From NCBI RefSeq assembly GCF_039548895.1, contig NZ_JBCLVG010000001.1: 64,000 nucleotides of DNA; one strand, 5' to 3'. Below are positions 24,318-33,550 of this stretch, one piece after another. The stretch comes from Orlajensenia stereocauli. Its GTDB lineage: Bacteria > Actinomycetota > Actinomycetes > Actinomycetales > Microbacteriaceae. The notes under the pieces were generated by a model. That model saw nothing but the letters and a program-made list of their open reading frames with translations. It did no database searches and was not told the DNA's origin. Position 1 is the stretch's first letter, and each line of letters opens with the position of its first letter. Made by a program: the position numbers and the translations under genes.

Positions 24318-26339
24318 GTGAGTTCTGCGCAGCGATTCCCAGACCCGCACGATCAGGGGGCGACGGCCGAGGAGGCCGCGATCGAGGGCGCTTCCGCGAC
24401 GGAGGATTCCGCGGACGCTGCACGTTCTCGGGGGACAACGCGGACGACCCCGTCGGTTCCGGATGCCGGTTCCGATGCGGCACCGGATGCCGCGGCCGCT
24501 CCTGCTGGGCCGGCCGCCCGCAAGCCAGCCGCACGCCGACCCGCCGCTCGCAAGCCGGCGGCGTCCAGGAAGGCGGCGGAGACGCCTGCTGCAGCGGATG
24601 GAGATGCTTCAGCCACGCCCGACGCGATGGGCGATGACGCCCCCACCACTCCCGCCGCCCCGGCGACCAAGCGACCGGCCACTGCTCGGAAGACGACGAC
24701 ACCCCGCAAGCCAGCGGCGAAGTCCACCGCCGTGGGGTCGACGCCGGCGAAGGCCGGCGGCGCGAGCGCCACCGCGCCGGAGGGCCCGGCAATCCCGAAG
24801 AGCGCTGCTACGCCGAAGAGCGCTGCAACGCCGAAGACTCCCGCAGCGAAGACGACTCGGGCGACGCCCGCGCGCTCGACGAGCACGCCGGCACGTGCCG
24901 CTGCTGCCGCGAAGGCCGCAGCCGCGAAGGCTGCCGCGGCCGAGGCCGCAGCAGCTGAGACGCCGGAAGCGGAGACCACCGCTTCTGCGAGCGACGCGGC
25001 GGGCAGCGCCGCGACGCCCGTGGCCACGGCCGCGACACCGCCCCGCAAGCGTCCTGTGCGCGCCCCCAAGGCCCCGCAGGCCGCTGCGAAGGCAGCCCCG
25101 CCGGCCGCTGCGAAGGCAGCGCCGACGGTCGCTGCCGCGGAGGTCGTCCGCGACATGGCCACGGCCGAGCCGCGGCATCCGTCGACCACGCAGAAGGATG
25201 CGGGAGACGCTCCGCCCACTGCTGCGGGGGAGAAGATCCCTGAGAGCGAGGCGACGTCCGCCCGCGCGGAGACCGCGACCACGCCGGAGACCCCAGACGA
25301 GACCGCTGTCATCGAGGCGTCGGAGGCCGAGTTCCCCACGGAGGACGAACTCGTGTCCATCGGCCTCGTCGACGCCGCTCCGGCCGGGTTGACAGTCGAG
25401 GACACCGCTGCGGCGATCGCCGAGCTCGAACTCATCGAAGACCTGACGATCGAACAGATCGACGAAGACGAGGCCGAAGCCGAAGCCGAGGCTGCAGCCG
25501 CCGCAGCGAAGGCCGCGGCTCGCAAGAAGCGTGCGACCCGCAAGCTGCCTGTCGCAACGAAGGCGCCGGCGGCATCCGCCCCTGTCGTGCTCGCCATCTC
25601 GGGCCTGGCCAAGAGCTACGGTGCGACGCAGGCAGTCACCGGCATCGACCTCGAGGTTCGCACCGGGTCGTTCTACGGGATCGTCGGCCCCAATGGCGCT
25701 GGAAAGACCACGACCCTGTCGATGGTCACCGGACTGCTGCGGCCGGATGCCGGAACAGTCGTCGTGCACGATGTCGACGTCTGGACCGAGCCAGCGAAGG
25801 CCAAGCGGATGACCGGCGTCCTGCCCGACAGGCTGCGCCTGTTCGACAGGCTCACCGGAGCCCAGCTGCTCTACTACTCAGGCGTGCTCCGCGGACTCGA
25901 CGCCCAGACCGTGCGCACGCGCTCGGCCGACCTCGTGTCGGCCTTCGGGCTGGAGGAGGCCATCAACCGCCTCGTCGCCGACTACTCCGCCGGAATGACG
26001 AAGAAGATCGCCCTCGCCTGCGCGATGATCCACTCGCCACGACTGCTGGTGCTCGACGAGCCGTTCGAGGCGGTCGACCCCGTGTCAGCAGCCAATCTCA
26101 TCGAGATCCTTCAGCGCTACGTCGCCGCGGGCGGCACCGTCGTGCTCTCGAGCCACGGCATGGACCTCATCGAGCGCGTCTGCGACAGCGTCGCCATCAT
26201 CGTGCAGGGCAAGGTGCTGGCAGCCGGAACCCTCGACGAGGTGCGCGACGGCGAGCGGCTCGAAGACCGCTTCGTCGAGCTGGCCGGAGGCCGCAAGGTA
26301 GCGGAGGGGATGGAATGGTTGCACAGCTTCTCGGACTGA
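24318..26339 (+). CDS. ABC transporter ATPase with long histone-H1-like N-terminal extension
   Basis: The 673-residue protein is bipartite. Residues 1-~420 are low-complexity Ala/Pro/Lys/Thr with repeats such as KSAATPKSAATPKT and AAAKAAAAEAAAAE, resembling H1-type or PAKKA tails; the stretch turns acidic at ~330-395. Residues ~424-673 are a complete ABC ATPase: Walker A GPNGAGKTT (from 457), signature YSAGM, Walker B LLVLDEP and H-loop SSHG. Typical ATPases of this class are ~250-300 residues. It overlaps its permease gene by 25 nt. The extension could bind DNA, RNA or polyanions, or act as a spacer. Confidence 0.87.
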   Translation: MSSAQRFPDPHDQGATAEEAAIEGASATEDSADAARSRGTTRTTPSVPDAGSDAAPDAAAAPAGPAARKPAARRPAARKPAASRKAAETPAAADGDASATPDAMGDDAPTTPAAPATKRPATARKTTTPRKPAAKSTAVGSTPAKAGGASATAPEGPAIPKSAATPKSAATPKTPAAKTTRATPARSTSTPARAAAAAKAAAAKAAAAEAAAAETPEAETTASASDAAGSAATPVATAATPPRKRPVRAPKAPQAAAKAAPPAAAKAAPTVAAAEVVRDMATAEPRHPSTTQKDAGDAPPTAAGEKIPESEATSARAETATTPETPDETAVIEASEAEFPTEDELVSIGLVDAAPAGLTVEDTAAAIAELELIEDLTIEQIDEDEAEAEAEAAAAAAKAAARKKRATRKLPVATKAPAASAPVVLAISGLAKSYGATQAVTGIDLEVRTGSFYGIVGPNGAGKTTTLSMVTGLLRPDAGTVVVHDVDVWTEPAKAKRMTGVLPDRLRLFDRLTGAQLLYYSGVLRGLDAQTVRTRSADLVSAFGLEEAINRLVADYSAGMTKKIALACAMIHSPRLLVLDEPFEAVDPVSAANLIEILQRYVAAGGTVVLSSHGMDLIERVCDSVAIIVQGKVLAAGTLDEVRDGERLEDRFVELAGGRKVAEGMEWLHSFSD

Positions 26340-27889
26340 AAGTCCGGCTCTTCGGCAACCTGTTCCGCCGCGGCCCCTGGCAGATCGTCGGCATCATCGT
26401 CGGGCTGATCTACGGCCTGGGCATCGCCGTCTTCCTGATGGCCCTGCTCATCGGGCTGCGCTTCGCCCCCGATGTCGAGTTCCTGCGCGACGGCATCGTC
26501 CTCGTGGGATCGATCGTCACCGTCGGCTTCATCGTGGTTCCGCTGTTCATGGGCTCGGATGACTCCCTCGATCCCCGGCGGTTCTCCCTGTTCGGCATGC
26601 GCAACCGCGACCTCTCGCTCGGACTCGCGCTGGCCGCCTTCGTCGGCATCCCGGCGCTCGTCCTGGCGATCACGCTCGTCGGCTTCGTCGTCACCTGGAC
26701 CCGCGGCTTCGGTGAGGCCGTGGTCGCACTGATCGCGGCAGTGCTTGTCCTCGCCACCTGCATCATGCTGTCTCGCGTCTCGACCTCTCTCGCCAGCCTC
26801 TTCCTCGCCACCCGTCGCGCCCGCGAGGTCAGCGGAGTGCTCGGCGTTCTCGTGCTCGTGCTGATCTCGCCGATCATCGTGCTGCTCGCCCAGGTCGACT
26901 GGGCGGCCTCCGGTCGTGGTCTCGTGCGCGAGATCAGCGGGATCCTCTCCTGGACTCCCATCGGCGCGATGTGGGCCATTCCGGGCGACGCGACTGCCGG
27001 CGAGTGGGGAGCATCCGTTCTGAAGCTGCTCATCGCCCTCGCGACGATCTGGCTGATCTGGCTGGCGTGGCAGGCGCTCGTGGCGAAGACCCTCGTCACC
27101 CCCGGACGCCAGACCCAGTCGCACGCTTACCACGGCCTCGGCTGGTTCGACAAGATGCTGCCGGGGGCCACCGGCGCCGTCGCCGCGCGCTCGCTGACGT
27201 ACTGGATCAGGGACGCCAGGTACTGGGTGTCGCTCATCATGATCCCGGTGCTGCCCGTTCTGCTCGTCGTCCCCCTCGCGGCCGTGCAGGTGCCCACCGG
27301 GGTGCTGGCCCTGCTGCCGGTCCCGGTCATGTGCATCTTCCTCGGATGGACGGTGCACAACGACGTCGCCTACGACTCCACCGCCGTCTGGCTGCACGTG
27401 GCATCGGGCGTCAGCGGCTTCGCCGATCGCATCGGCCGGCTCGTGCCAGCGTTCTTCCTGTCGATCCCGCTCATCGCCCTCGGCACGATCGTGAGCATGC
27501 TGCTGTACCGCGACTGGGGCGTGCTGCCGTCGTTCATCGGGGTCTGCGCGAGCCTGTTCCTGGTGGGACTCGGATGCTCCAGCTACACCTCGGCGCGCTT
27601 CCCGTACCCGGTTCCCAAGCCCGGCGCCAGCCCGTTCGCCCAGCCGCAGTCGTCGGGCACTGCCGCGGCGACCGTGCAATCGCTCACCTTCCTGGTGGCG
27701 TTGCTCCTCACCCTCCCGGCCCTCGTCTTCGGCTACCTCGCCCTGTTCGTCGACCCGTCGTGGCACATCGCCACGCTGATCGAGGGCGTCGGAGTCGGCG
27801 TGATCGCACTCGTGCTCGGCATCATCTGGGGGGCGCACACGTTCACGAAGCGCGGCCCCGAGATCCTGGCCTCGGCGATCCGGGCGTAG
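26315..27889 (+). CDS. ABC-2 type transporter permease
   Basis: The 524-residue protein has about 12 hydrophobic segments and an N-terminal LLGLKVRLFGNLFRRGPWQ amphipathic start. It resembles the large actinobacterial ABC-2 permeases encoded next to a single ATPase. The substrate is unknown. It overlaps the ATPase gene by 25 nt, so the two are one translation unit. Confidence 0.83.
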   Translation: MVAQLLGLKVRLFGNLFRRGPWQIVGIIVGLIYGLGIAVFLMALLIGLRFAPDVEFLRDGIVLVGSIVTVGFIVVPLFMGSDDSLDPRRFSLFGMRNRDLSLGLALAAFVGIPALVLAITLVGFVVTWTRGFGEAVVALIAAVLVLATCIMLSRVSTSLASLFLATRRAREVSGVLGVLVLVLISPIIVLLAQVDWAASGRGLVREISGILSWTPIGAMWAIPGDATAGEWGASVLKLLIALATIWLIWLAWQALVAKTLVTPGRQTQSHAYHGLGWFDKMLPGATGAVAARSLTYWIRDARYWVSLIMIPVLPVLLVVPLAAVQVPTGVLALLPVPVMCIFLGWTVHNDVAYDSTAVWLHVASGVSGFADRIGRLVPAFFLSIPLIALGTIVSMLLYRDWGVLPSFIGVCASLFLVGLGCSSYTSARFPYPVPKPGASPFAQPQSSGTAAATVQSLTFLVALLLTLPALVFGYLALFVDPSWHIATLIEGVGVGVIALVLGIIWGAHTFTKRGPEILASAIRA

Positions 27890-27948
27890 CGTCCGTCTGA
27901 GCGACCTCCATGCGGCATCCGACCCCGCCGATGCGGCGTCGGGCGTTC

Positions 27949-27954
27949 TACACT
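27949..27954 (+). promoter_or_regulatory. -10 element TACACT of the DUF3039 gene (leaderless)
   Basis: TACACT lies 7 nt before ATG 27962. Confidence 0.5.
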
Positions 27955-27961
27955 GGAACCC

Positions 27962-28249
27962 ATGAGCGAAACCTTCCGCGCGAGCATCGCCGACCCGGGT
28001 CAGCCCGGAGGCGGCACGTCCACCCTCGACCGCGAGCTCGAGGAACTGCTCGAGCAGGAGTCGATCGAACCCGGCGACCACGAGCGCTTCTCGCACTACG
28101 TGAAGAAGGAGAAGATCCTCGAGTCCGCTCTCTCGGGCAAGCCGGTCAAGGCCCTCTGCGGCAAGAAGTGGACGCCGGGGCGCGACCCCGAGAAGTTCCC
28201 GGTGTGCCCCACCTGCAAGGAGATCTACGAGAAGCTGAAGGCCGAGTAG
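27962..28249 (+). CDS. DUF3039 domain protein
   Basis: The 95-residue protein has HYVKKEKILESALSGKPVKALCGKKWTP-type sequence and a CPTC pair. It matches the actinobacterial DUF3039 family, a small protein with a likely zinc site (C..CPTC). The N-terminal third is variable and acidic. Its function is not established. It has its own leaderless promoter and is convergent with pncB. Confidence 0.85.
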   Translation: MSETFRASIADPGQPGGGTSTLDRELEELLEQESIEPGDHERFSHYVKKEKILESALSGKPVKALCGKKWTPGRDPEKFPVCPTCKEIYEKLKAE

Positions 28250-28283
28250 ACCGCCTGAGACAGACAGTCGGTCGTCGCCGCAG

Positions 28284-29606
28284 CTACCTGTAGACGGTGG
28301 GGATGGCCGCTTCGCCGGCACCCAGCCGGAACGCCTCGATCGGCAGCTCCTGCATCACCGCAGCCCGGTGCTCGCGTGCGGCCTTCGTGCCCGCGGCGCC
28401 GAGGAAGGCGGGGTCTGCGACCCCGTCGCGCATGAGGGTCGCCTGCAGAGGGCGCTCTCGAGACTCGTCCTGGGCGCCTTCCGGCTCGCCGTCGGGTCCA
28501 TCTCCGAGGTAGACGATCTCCTCGCGGGCCGTGCGCGTCGAGTCGATGCGGCGTACGGCGGTCTTGCGTCCGCCGACGCTCACCTTCTCGACGCTGGACT
28601 TGGCAACCGAGACCCACTCGTGGTCATCACCGCGGCGGGCCACGAGCTTGTAGACCATGCCGGCCGTGGGGGAACCGGAGCCCGTGGCGACCGACGTGCC
28701 GACCCCGTAGGCATCGACGGGGGAGCCCGAGAGTGCGCCGATGAGGTACTCGTCGAGGTCGCTGGTCACAGTGATCTTCGTGTTGACGGCGCCGAGGCTG
28801 TCGAGTTGGTCGCGAACGGATGCGACGACCGACGGCAGATCCCCCGAGTCGATGCGCACGGCTCCGAGGCCGGTCCCGGCGACGCGCACGGCTGTCTCGA
28901 CGCCCTTCTCGACGTCGTAGGTGTCGACGAGCAGCGTGGTGCCGGCGCCGAGGGCCTCCACCTGCGCCCTGAAGGCGTCCTCCTCGGTGTCGTGCAGGAG
29001 CGTGAACGAGTGCGCAGCAGTTCCCATCGTCGGCACGCCCCAGGTGCGACCGGCTTCGAGGTTGCTGGTCGCACCGAAACCGGCGATGTAGGCGGCGCGT
29101 GCCGTGGCCACGGCAGCGTACTCGTTCGTGCGGCGCGAGCCCATCTCGGCGAGTGGACGGCCGAGCGCCACCGACACCATGCGGGCGGCCGCGCTGGCGA
29201 CGGCGGAGTCCGAGTTCAGGATGCTGAGGATCAGGGTCTCGAGGATCACGCCCTCGGCGAAGGTGGCGTTCACGATCACCAGGGGTGAGCCCGGGAAGTA
29301 CGCCTCGCCCTCGCGGTAGCCCCAGATGGTTCCGCCGAACCTGTAGTCCGCCAGCCAGTCGAGCGTCGACGCATGCACCACGTCGGCGGCACGCAGCCAG
29401 TCGAGTTCGGCATCCGTGAACCGGAAACGGCCGATCGCCTCGAGGAGCCTGCCGGTGCCGGCGACGACGCCATAGCGGCGTCCTGCCGGAAGGCGGCGCG
29501 CGAAGGCCTCGAACATCGACTCGCGATGAGCCGTGCCGTTGCGGAGAGCGGCGTCGAGCATGGTGAGTTCGTAGCGGTCCGTGAGGAGCGCAGAGGAGCT
29601 GGTCAC
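28284..29606 (-). CDS. pncB: Nicotinate phosphoribosyltransferase
   Basis: The 440-residue enzyme converts nicotinate and PRPP to nicotinate mononucleotide in the NAD salvage pathway. LLTDRYELTMLDAAL at the N-terminus, FEAFARRLP, GYREGEAYFPGSP, the TMGTAAHSF segment and the IDSGDLPS PRPP-binding loop are diagnostic. The GTG start at 29606 is supported by TAGGGT 8 nt upstream. It shares a 39-bp divergent promoter region with murI. Confidence 0.93.
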   Translation of the reverse strand: MTSSSALLTDRYELTMLDAALRNGTAHRESMFEAFARRLPAGRRYGVVAGTGRLLEAIGRFRFTDAELDWLRAADVVHASTLDWLADYRFGGTIWGYREGEAYFPGSPLVIVNATFAEGVILETLILSILNSDSAVASAAARMVSVALGRPLAEMGSRRTNEYAAVATARAAYIAGFGATSNLEAGRTWGVPTMGTAAHSFTLLHDTEEDAFRAQVEALGAGTTLLVDTYDVEKGVETAVRVAGTGLGAVRIDSGDLPSVVASVRDQLDSLGAVNTKITVTSDLDEYLIGALSGSPVDAYGVGTSVATGSGSPTAGMVYKLVARRGDDHEWVSVAKSSVEKVSVGGRKTAVRRIDSTRTAREEIVYLGDGPDGEPEGAQDESRERPLQATLMRDGVADPAFLGAAGTKAAREHRAAVMQELPIEAFRLGAGEAAIPTVYR

Positions 29607-29645
29607 GAAAGATCACCCTATCCCGCACGACTAAGCTTGCACGTC
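29607..29645. promoter_or_regulatory. Divergent leaderless promoters of pncB and murI
   Basis: On the plus strand TAAGCT (29632-29637) is 8 nt before the murI GTG. On the minus strand TAGGGT (29620-29615) is 8 nt before the pncB GTG. The two -10 boxes are 11 bp apart in a 39-bp interval, so the two RNA polymerases cannot bind at the same time. Confidence 0.5.
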
Positions 29646-30464
29646 GTGACGGATGCGCCGATTGGAATCTTCGACTCCGGCGTGGGCGGCCTCACGGTGG
29701 CCCGCGCGGTGAAGGACGCCCTGCCCAACGAGTCGATCCTCTACATCGGCGATCTCGAGCACTCGCCGTACGGCCCCAAGAAGATCGCCGACGTGCGCGG
29801 CTACGCCCTCGACGTTCTCGACGACCTGGTGGACCAGGGCGTGAAGATGCTCGTGATCGCCTGCAACACCGCATCCGCCGCCATGCTCCGCGATGCCCGC
29901 GAGCGCTACAGCGTGCCCGTCGTCGAGGTCATCCAGCCGGCGGTGCGCCGCGCCGTCGCCGCAACGCAGAATCGCCGGGTCGGCGTGATCGGCACCATCG
30001 GCACCATCAACTCCCGCGCCTACGAGGACGCATTCGCAGCGGCCCCGCACCTGCAGCTGTTCACGGCCGCCGCCCCGCGCTTCGTCGAGTTCGTGGAGTC
30101 GGGCGTGACGACAGGCGCCGAGGTCCTGGCGGTGGCCGAGGAGTACCTCGCTCCGCTGCGGGAGGCCGATATCGACACCCTGGTGCTCGGATGCACCCAC
30201 TACCCGTTCCTGCGCGGTGCCATCTCCTACGTCATGGGCGAGAAGGTGACCCTGGTCTCGAGCGACACCGAGACCGCCAACGACGTCTACCGCGTGCTCG
30301 TGTCCCAGCAGCTCGAGCGCACGGCGACCACCCCACCGAGCTACCACTACGAGGCGACGGGCCCCAGCGTCAGCGCCTTCCTCGACCTCGCACACCGCCT
30401 CATCGGCCGCGACATCGACGCCGTCGACCTCGTGCAGACCGGCACCATGCACATCATCCGCTGA
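29646..30464 (+). CDS. murI: Glutamate racemase
   Basis: The 272-residue cofactor-independent racemase makes D-glutamate for peptidoglycan. GIFDSGVGGLTV opens the protein, and the catalytic cysteines are C73 in IACNTAS and C183 in LGCTHYP. D (in FDSG) and H (in CTHYP) complete the active site. GTG 29646 follows TAAGCT by 8 nt; longer in-frame extensions upstream would run into pncB and are rejected. rph follows after 65 nt. Confidence 0.95.
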   Translation: MTDAPIGIFDSGVGGLTVARAVKDALPNESILYIGDLEHSPYGPKKIADVRGYALDVLDDLVDQGVKMLVIACNTASAAMLRDARERYSVPVVEVIQPAVRRAVAATQNRRVGVIGTIGTINSRAYEDAFAAAPHLQLFTAAAPRFVEFVESGVTTGAEVLAVAEEYLAPLREADIDTLVLGCTHYPFLRGAISYVMGEKVTLVSSDTETANDVYRVLVSQQLERTATTPPSYHYEATGPSVSAFLDLAHRLIGRDIDAVDLVQTGTMHIIR

Positions 30465-30529
30465 GACGCCTGACGAGGCTCGCGCCTCGCCTGCCGCATC
30501 CGTTCGACACCCACAGACAGGAATCCACC

Positions 30530-31291
30530 GTGACAGACCTCATCCGCGTCGACGGCCGCGCCGCCGACGACCTGCGCCCCATCACCATCGAGCGTGGCTG
30601 GAGCGACCAGGCCGAGGGCAGCGCACTCATCTCGTTCGGACGCACCAAGGTGCTCTGCACGGCCTCGTTCACCAACGGCGTCCCGCGCTGGATGTCGGGC
30701 AAGGGCAAGGGATGGGTCACGGCCGAGTACTCGATGCTGCCGCGCTCGACGAACAGCCGCATGGACCGCGAGTCCGTGAAGGGGAGGATCGGCGGACGCA
30801 CGCATGAGATCAGCCGCCTCATCGGCCGGAGCCTCCGCGCCGTCGTCGATATGAAGGCCCTCGGTGAGAACACTCTCGTCATCGACTGCGACGTGCTGCA
30901 GGCCGACGGTGGCACGCGCACGGCCGCGATCACCGGCGCCTACGTGGCCATGGTCGACGCCATCGAGTGGGGTCGCCAGCACAAGTTCATCGGCCAGAAG
31001 GCCAAGCCGCTCATCGACAGCGTCTCGGCCGTCTCGGTCGGCATCATCGACGGCACTCCCATGCTCGACCTCGCCTACACCGAGGACGTGCGCGCTGAGA
31101 CCGACATGAACATCGTCGTCACCGGACGCGGGCTCTTCGTCGAGGTGCAGGGAACAGCGGAGGGGGCGCCGTTCGACCGACGCGAGCTCGACGCGCTGCT
31201 CGACCTCGGGGTCGCCGGCGGCGCCACCCTGCGGGATCTGCAGACCGCAGCCCTCGCGCCCGCCGCCGACGCGGCATCCGCCACCGCCTGA
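30530..31291 (+). CDS. rph: Ribonuclease PH
   Basis: The 253-residue phosphorolytic exoribonuclease trims tRNA 3' ends. The motifs GRTKVLCTASF, KGKGWVTAEYSMLPRST, the phosphate-binding GGTRTAAITGAYVAM and DLAYTEDVRAETDMNIV are those of the RNase PH family. The GTG start has CAGGA upstream. The stop overlaps the rdgB ATG (TGATG), matching the murI-rph-rdgB order found in many actinobacteria. Confidence 0.95.
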   Translation: MTDLIRVDGRAADDLRPITIERGWSDQAEGSALISFGRTKVLCTASFTNGVPRWMSGKGKGWVTAEYSMLPRSTNSRMDRESVKGRIGGRTHEISRLIGRSLRAVVDMKALGENTLVIDCDVLQADGGTRTAAITGAYVAMVDAIEWGRQHKFIGQKAKPLIDSVSAVSVGIIDGTPMLDLAYTEDVRAETDMNIVVTGRGLFVEVQGTAEGAPFDRRELDALLDLGVAGGATLRDLQTAALAPAADAASATA

Positions 31292-31893
31292 TGGCCCTCG
31301 AGGTGGTGCTGGCCACGCACAACCAGCACAAGGTCGAGGAGTTCCAGCGCATCCTCGGTGCCCTCATGCCGTCGATCACCGTTGTGGCCTACGACGGACC
31401 GGAGCCGATCGAGGACGGCGTGAGCTTCGCCGAGAACGCCCTCATCAAGGCGCGCGCCGCAGCAGCCCACACGGGACTCGTCGCCCTCGCCGACGACTCG
31501 GGCATCTGCGTCGACATCCTGGGAGGAGCGCCCGGCATCTTCTCGGCGCGCTGGGCCGGTGGCCGCGACAGCACCGAGAACCTCGAGCTGCTGCTCGCTC
31601 AGTTGAGCGACATCGCCGATCCGCATCGGGGCGCGCACTTCACGTGTGCGATCGCGATCGTGGCTCCGGATGCCGCAGGGCGGACGGGCTTCGAGGAGAT
31701 GGCGTCGGGCGAGTGGCCGGGGCGACTGGCCGCTGCGGCATCCGGTGCCCACGGCTTCGGCTACGACCCGATCTTCGTGCCGGACGGCCACGACGTGAGT
31801 GCCGCCGAGTTGGCGCCCGAGGTGAAGAACGCCGAGAGCCACCGGGCCCGGGCGTTCACCGCCGCCATCCCCATCCTGCAGCGCCTGGTCTAG
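31291..31893 (+). CDS. rdgB: RdgB/HAM1 non-canonical purine NTP pyrophosphatase
   Basis: The 200-residue enzyme hydrolyses dITP and XTP, keeping deaminated purines out of DNA. VLATHNQHKVEEF (substrate loop), FAENALIKARAA, ADDSGICVD (the catalytic Asp) and SGAHGFGYDPIFVP are diagnostic. It is translationally coupled to rph. Confidence 0.95.
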   Translation: MALEVVLATHNQHKVEEFQRILGALMPSITVVAYDGPEPIEDGVSFAENALIKARAAAAHTGLVALADDSGICVDILGGAPGIFSARWAGGRDSTENLELLLAQLSDIADPHRGAHFTCAIAIVAPDAAGRTGFEEMASGEWPGRLAAAASGAHGFGYDPIFVPDGHDVSAAELAPEVKNAESHRARAFTAAIPILQRLV

Positions 31894-31942
31894 CTCACTC
31901 ACGGCTCGCTACCATGAGGCATCCCCAGCAAAGGAGCGCCTC

Positions 31943-32533
31943 GTGGGCACGGTGGTCATGTACAGCTCGGTGTCGGTCGACGGCTTCATCGCGGACGAGA
32001 ACGATCAGCCCGGGCCTCTGTTCGACTGGCTGCTCAGCGGCGACGTGCCCTTGGACGACAGCGGGGTCCTGAAGGTGTCGCAGGCGTCCTACGACCACAC
32101 GCGGGCGTACTGGGACAGCATCGGGGTGACGATCGCTGGCCGCCACGTCTTCGACATGACGGACGGCTGGGACGGCAAGCCTCCGAGCGGGATCGACCAT
32201 GTGGTGGTCGTGACGCACCGCCCGGCGCCCGATGGCTGGGACCCCGAGGCTCCGTTCCACTTCGTCGACGGCATCGAGGCGGCCGTGGCTCGGGCGCAGG
32301 AGCTCGCGGGGGACCGCGTCGTCGAGGTCGCCGCCGGTGACGTCGGTGGCCAGGCGCTTGCCGCGGGGCTCGTCGACGAGGTGCGCATGGACGTCGTCCC
32401 CGTCGTGTTCGGGTCGGGCAAGCGCTACTTCGGGTCGGTCGACGCGCAGCATCTGCTCGAGGGTCCCGACGAGGTGATCCAGGGCAACGGGGTGCTTCAC
32501 CTGCGCTATCGGGTGCGCCGTCGACCGATCTGA
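31943..32533 (+). CDS. Dihydrofolate reductase-like (RibD C-terminal domain) protein
   Basis: The 196-residue protein matches the RibD_C/DHFR-like family: VMYSSVSVDGFIA at the N-terminus, a GRHVFDMTDGW nucleotide region and AAGDVGGQALAAGLVDEV near the C-terminus. These are NADPH-dependent reductases of unknown substrate, often annotated as dihydrofolate reductase family. The GTG start has AAGGAG at 31931-31936 behind a TACCAT -10 at 31910. Confidence 0.88.
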   Translation: MGTVVMYSSVSVDGFIADENDQPGPLFDWLLSGDVPLDDSGVLKVSQASYDHTRAYWDSIGVTIAGRHVFDMTDGWDGKPPSGIDHVVVVTHRPAPDGWDPEAPFHFVDGIEAAVARAQELAGDRVVEVAAGDVGGQALAAGLVDEVRMDVVPVVFGSGKRYFGSVDAQHLLEGPDEVIQGNGVLHLRYRVRRRPI

Positions 32534-32623
32534 ACCGGATCGCCTGATAACGATTCCCGGAGTCGTTCCCAACTACGCAGAAGAGATCGTTCGACTGGGT
32601 TTCCGGCCTACCCTTGAAGGGAC

Positions 32624-33532
32624 ATGGCCCACGATCACGCCCCCAGGAGCTCCAACCGGTCCCGACTTCTCATAGTCATCGGGATCGTCTCCGTCGTGCT
32701 CGTCGCCGAGGTGGTGGGCGCAGCTCTCAGCGGATCTCTGGCTCTGTTCGCCGACGCCGGCCACATGCTCTCCGACCTCGCCGGACTCGTCGTCGCGCTG
32801 GTCGCCGCCATCGTGGCCGCGCGACCGGCATCGGATCGCCAGACGTACGGGTACCAGCGTGCCGAGGTCTTCGGGGCGCTCATCAATGCGCTCATCCTCA
32901 TCGTCGTCGCGTTGTTCGTCGGTATCGAGGGCATCCGCCGCCTGATCGAGCCCGGACCGGCAGAGGTGCAGGGTTCGCTCATGCTGCTCGTCGCGAGCAT
33001 CGGCCTGGTGGCCAACGTGATCGCCTTCCTCGTGCTGCGACGCGGCGACACCACGTCGCTCAACATGCGCGGCGCGGCTCTCGAGGTGCTCGGCGACCTG
33101 TTGGGCTCCGTCGCCGTCATCGTGGCCGGCATCGTGATCATCACGACGGGATTCGCCGCAGCAGACGCGATCGCCTCGCTGCTCATCGCTGCGATGATCG
33201 TGCCGCGCGCGGTGTCGCTGCTGCGCGATGTGCTGCGGGTGCTCAGCCAGTCGGTGCCGGTCGACACCAGCGTCGCCGAGATCCGCGAGCACATCCTCGA
33301 GACCGCCGGCGTCGTCGACGTCCACGACGTGCACGTGTGGGCGATCACCTCGGGCGAGTACGTCTTCAGCGCCCACGTGGTGGTCGAGCCGGACGCCCTC
33401 GTCGGCGAGCGGTCCAGCTGCCTGCTCGACGAGCTCAGCGACTGCCTCGCGCACCACTTCGATGTTGAGCACTCCACGTTCCAGCTCGAGCCGGCCGAGC
33501 ACGCGGCGCACGAGCAGCCGCACCACGCGTAG
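32624..33532 (+). CDS. Cation diffusion facilitator (CzcD-like)
   Basis: The 302-residue proton-coupled divalent metal exporter has six membrane helices (~14-205) and a C-terminal cytoplasmic ferredoxin-like domain. The TM2 metal site is H47-x3-D51. TM5 has E154-x3-D158 where CzcD-type zinc exporters have HxxxD. His residues at both ends (HDH, HAAHEQPHH) may buffer metal. TACCCT lies 9 nt before the ATG. Confidence 0.9.
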   Translation: MAHDHAPRSSNRSRLLIVIGIVSVVLVAEVVGAALSGSLALFADAGHMLSDLAGLVVALVAAIVAARPASDRQTYGYQRAEVFGALINALILIVVALFVGIEGIRRLIEPGPAEVQGSLMLLVASIGLVANVIAFLVLRRGDTTSLNMRGAALEVLGDLLGSVAVIVAGIVIITTGFAAADAIASLLIAAMIVPRAVSLLRDVLRVLSQSVPVDTSVAEIREHILETAGVVDVHDVHVWAITSGEYVFSAHVVVEPDALVGERSSCLLDELSDCLAHHFDVEHSTFQLEPAEHAAHEQPHHA

Positions 33533-33550
33533 CCACGACGCCCGCTGAGG

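Noticed and set aside
26117..28321. 734-codon minus-strand frame opposite the ABC permease
   Set aside because: The Asp/Glu/Arg/Gln/His-rich composition is the signature of a reversed high-GC membrane gene. The plus-strand permease is well supported.
29373..29645. N-terminal extension of murI to 29373
   Set aside because: It runs antisense into pncB and precedes the family's usual first residues. GTG 29646 has a matching promoter.
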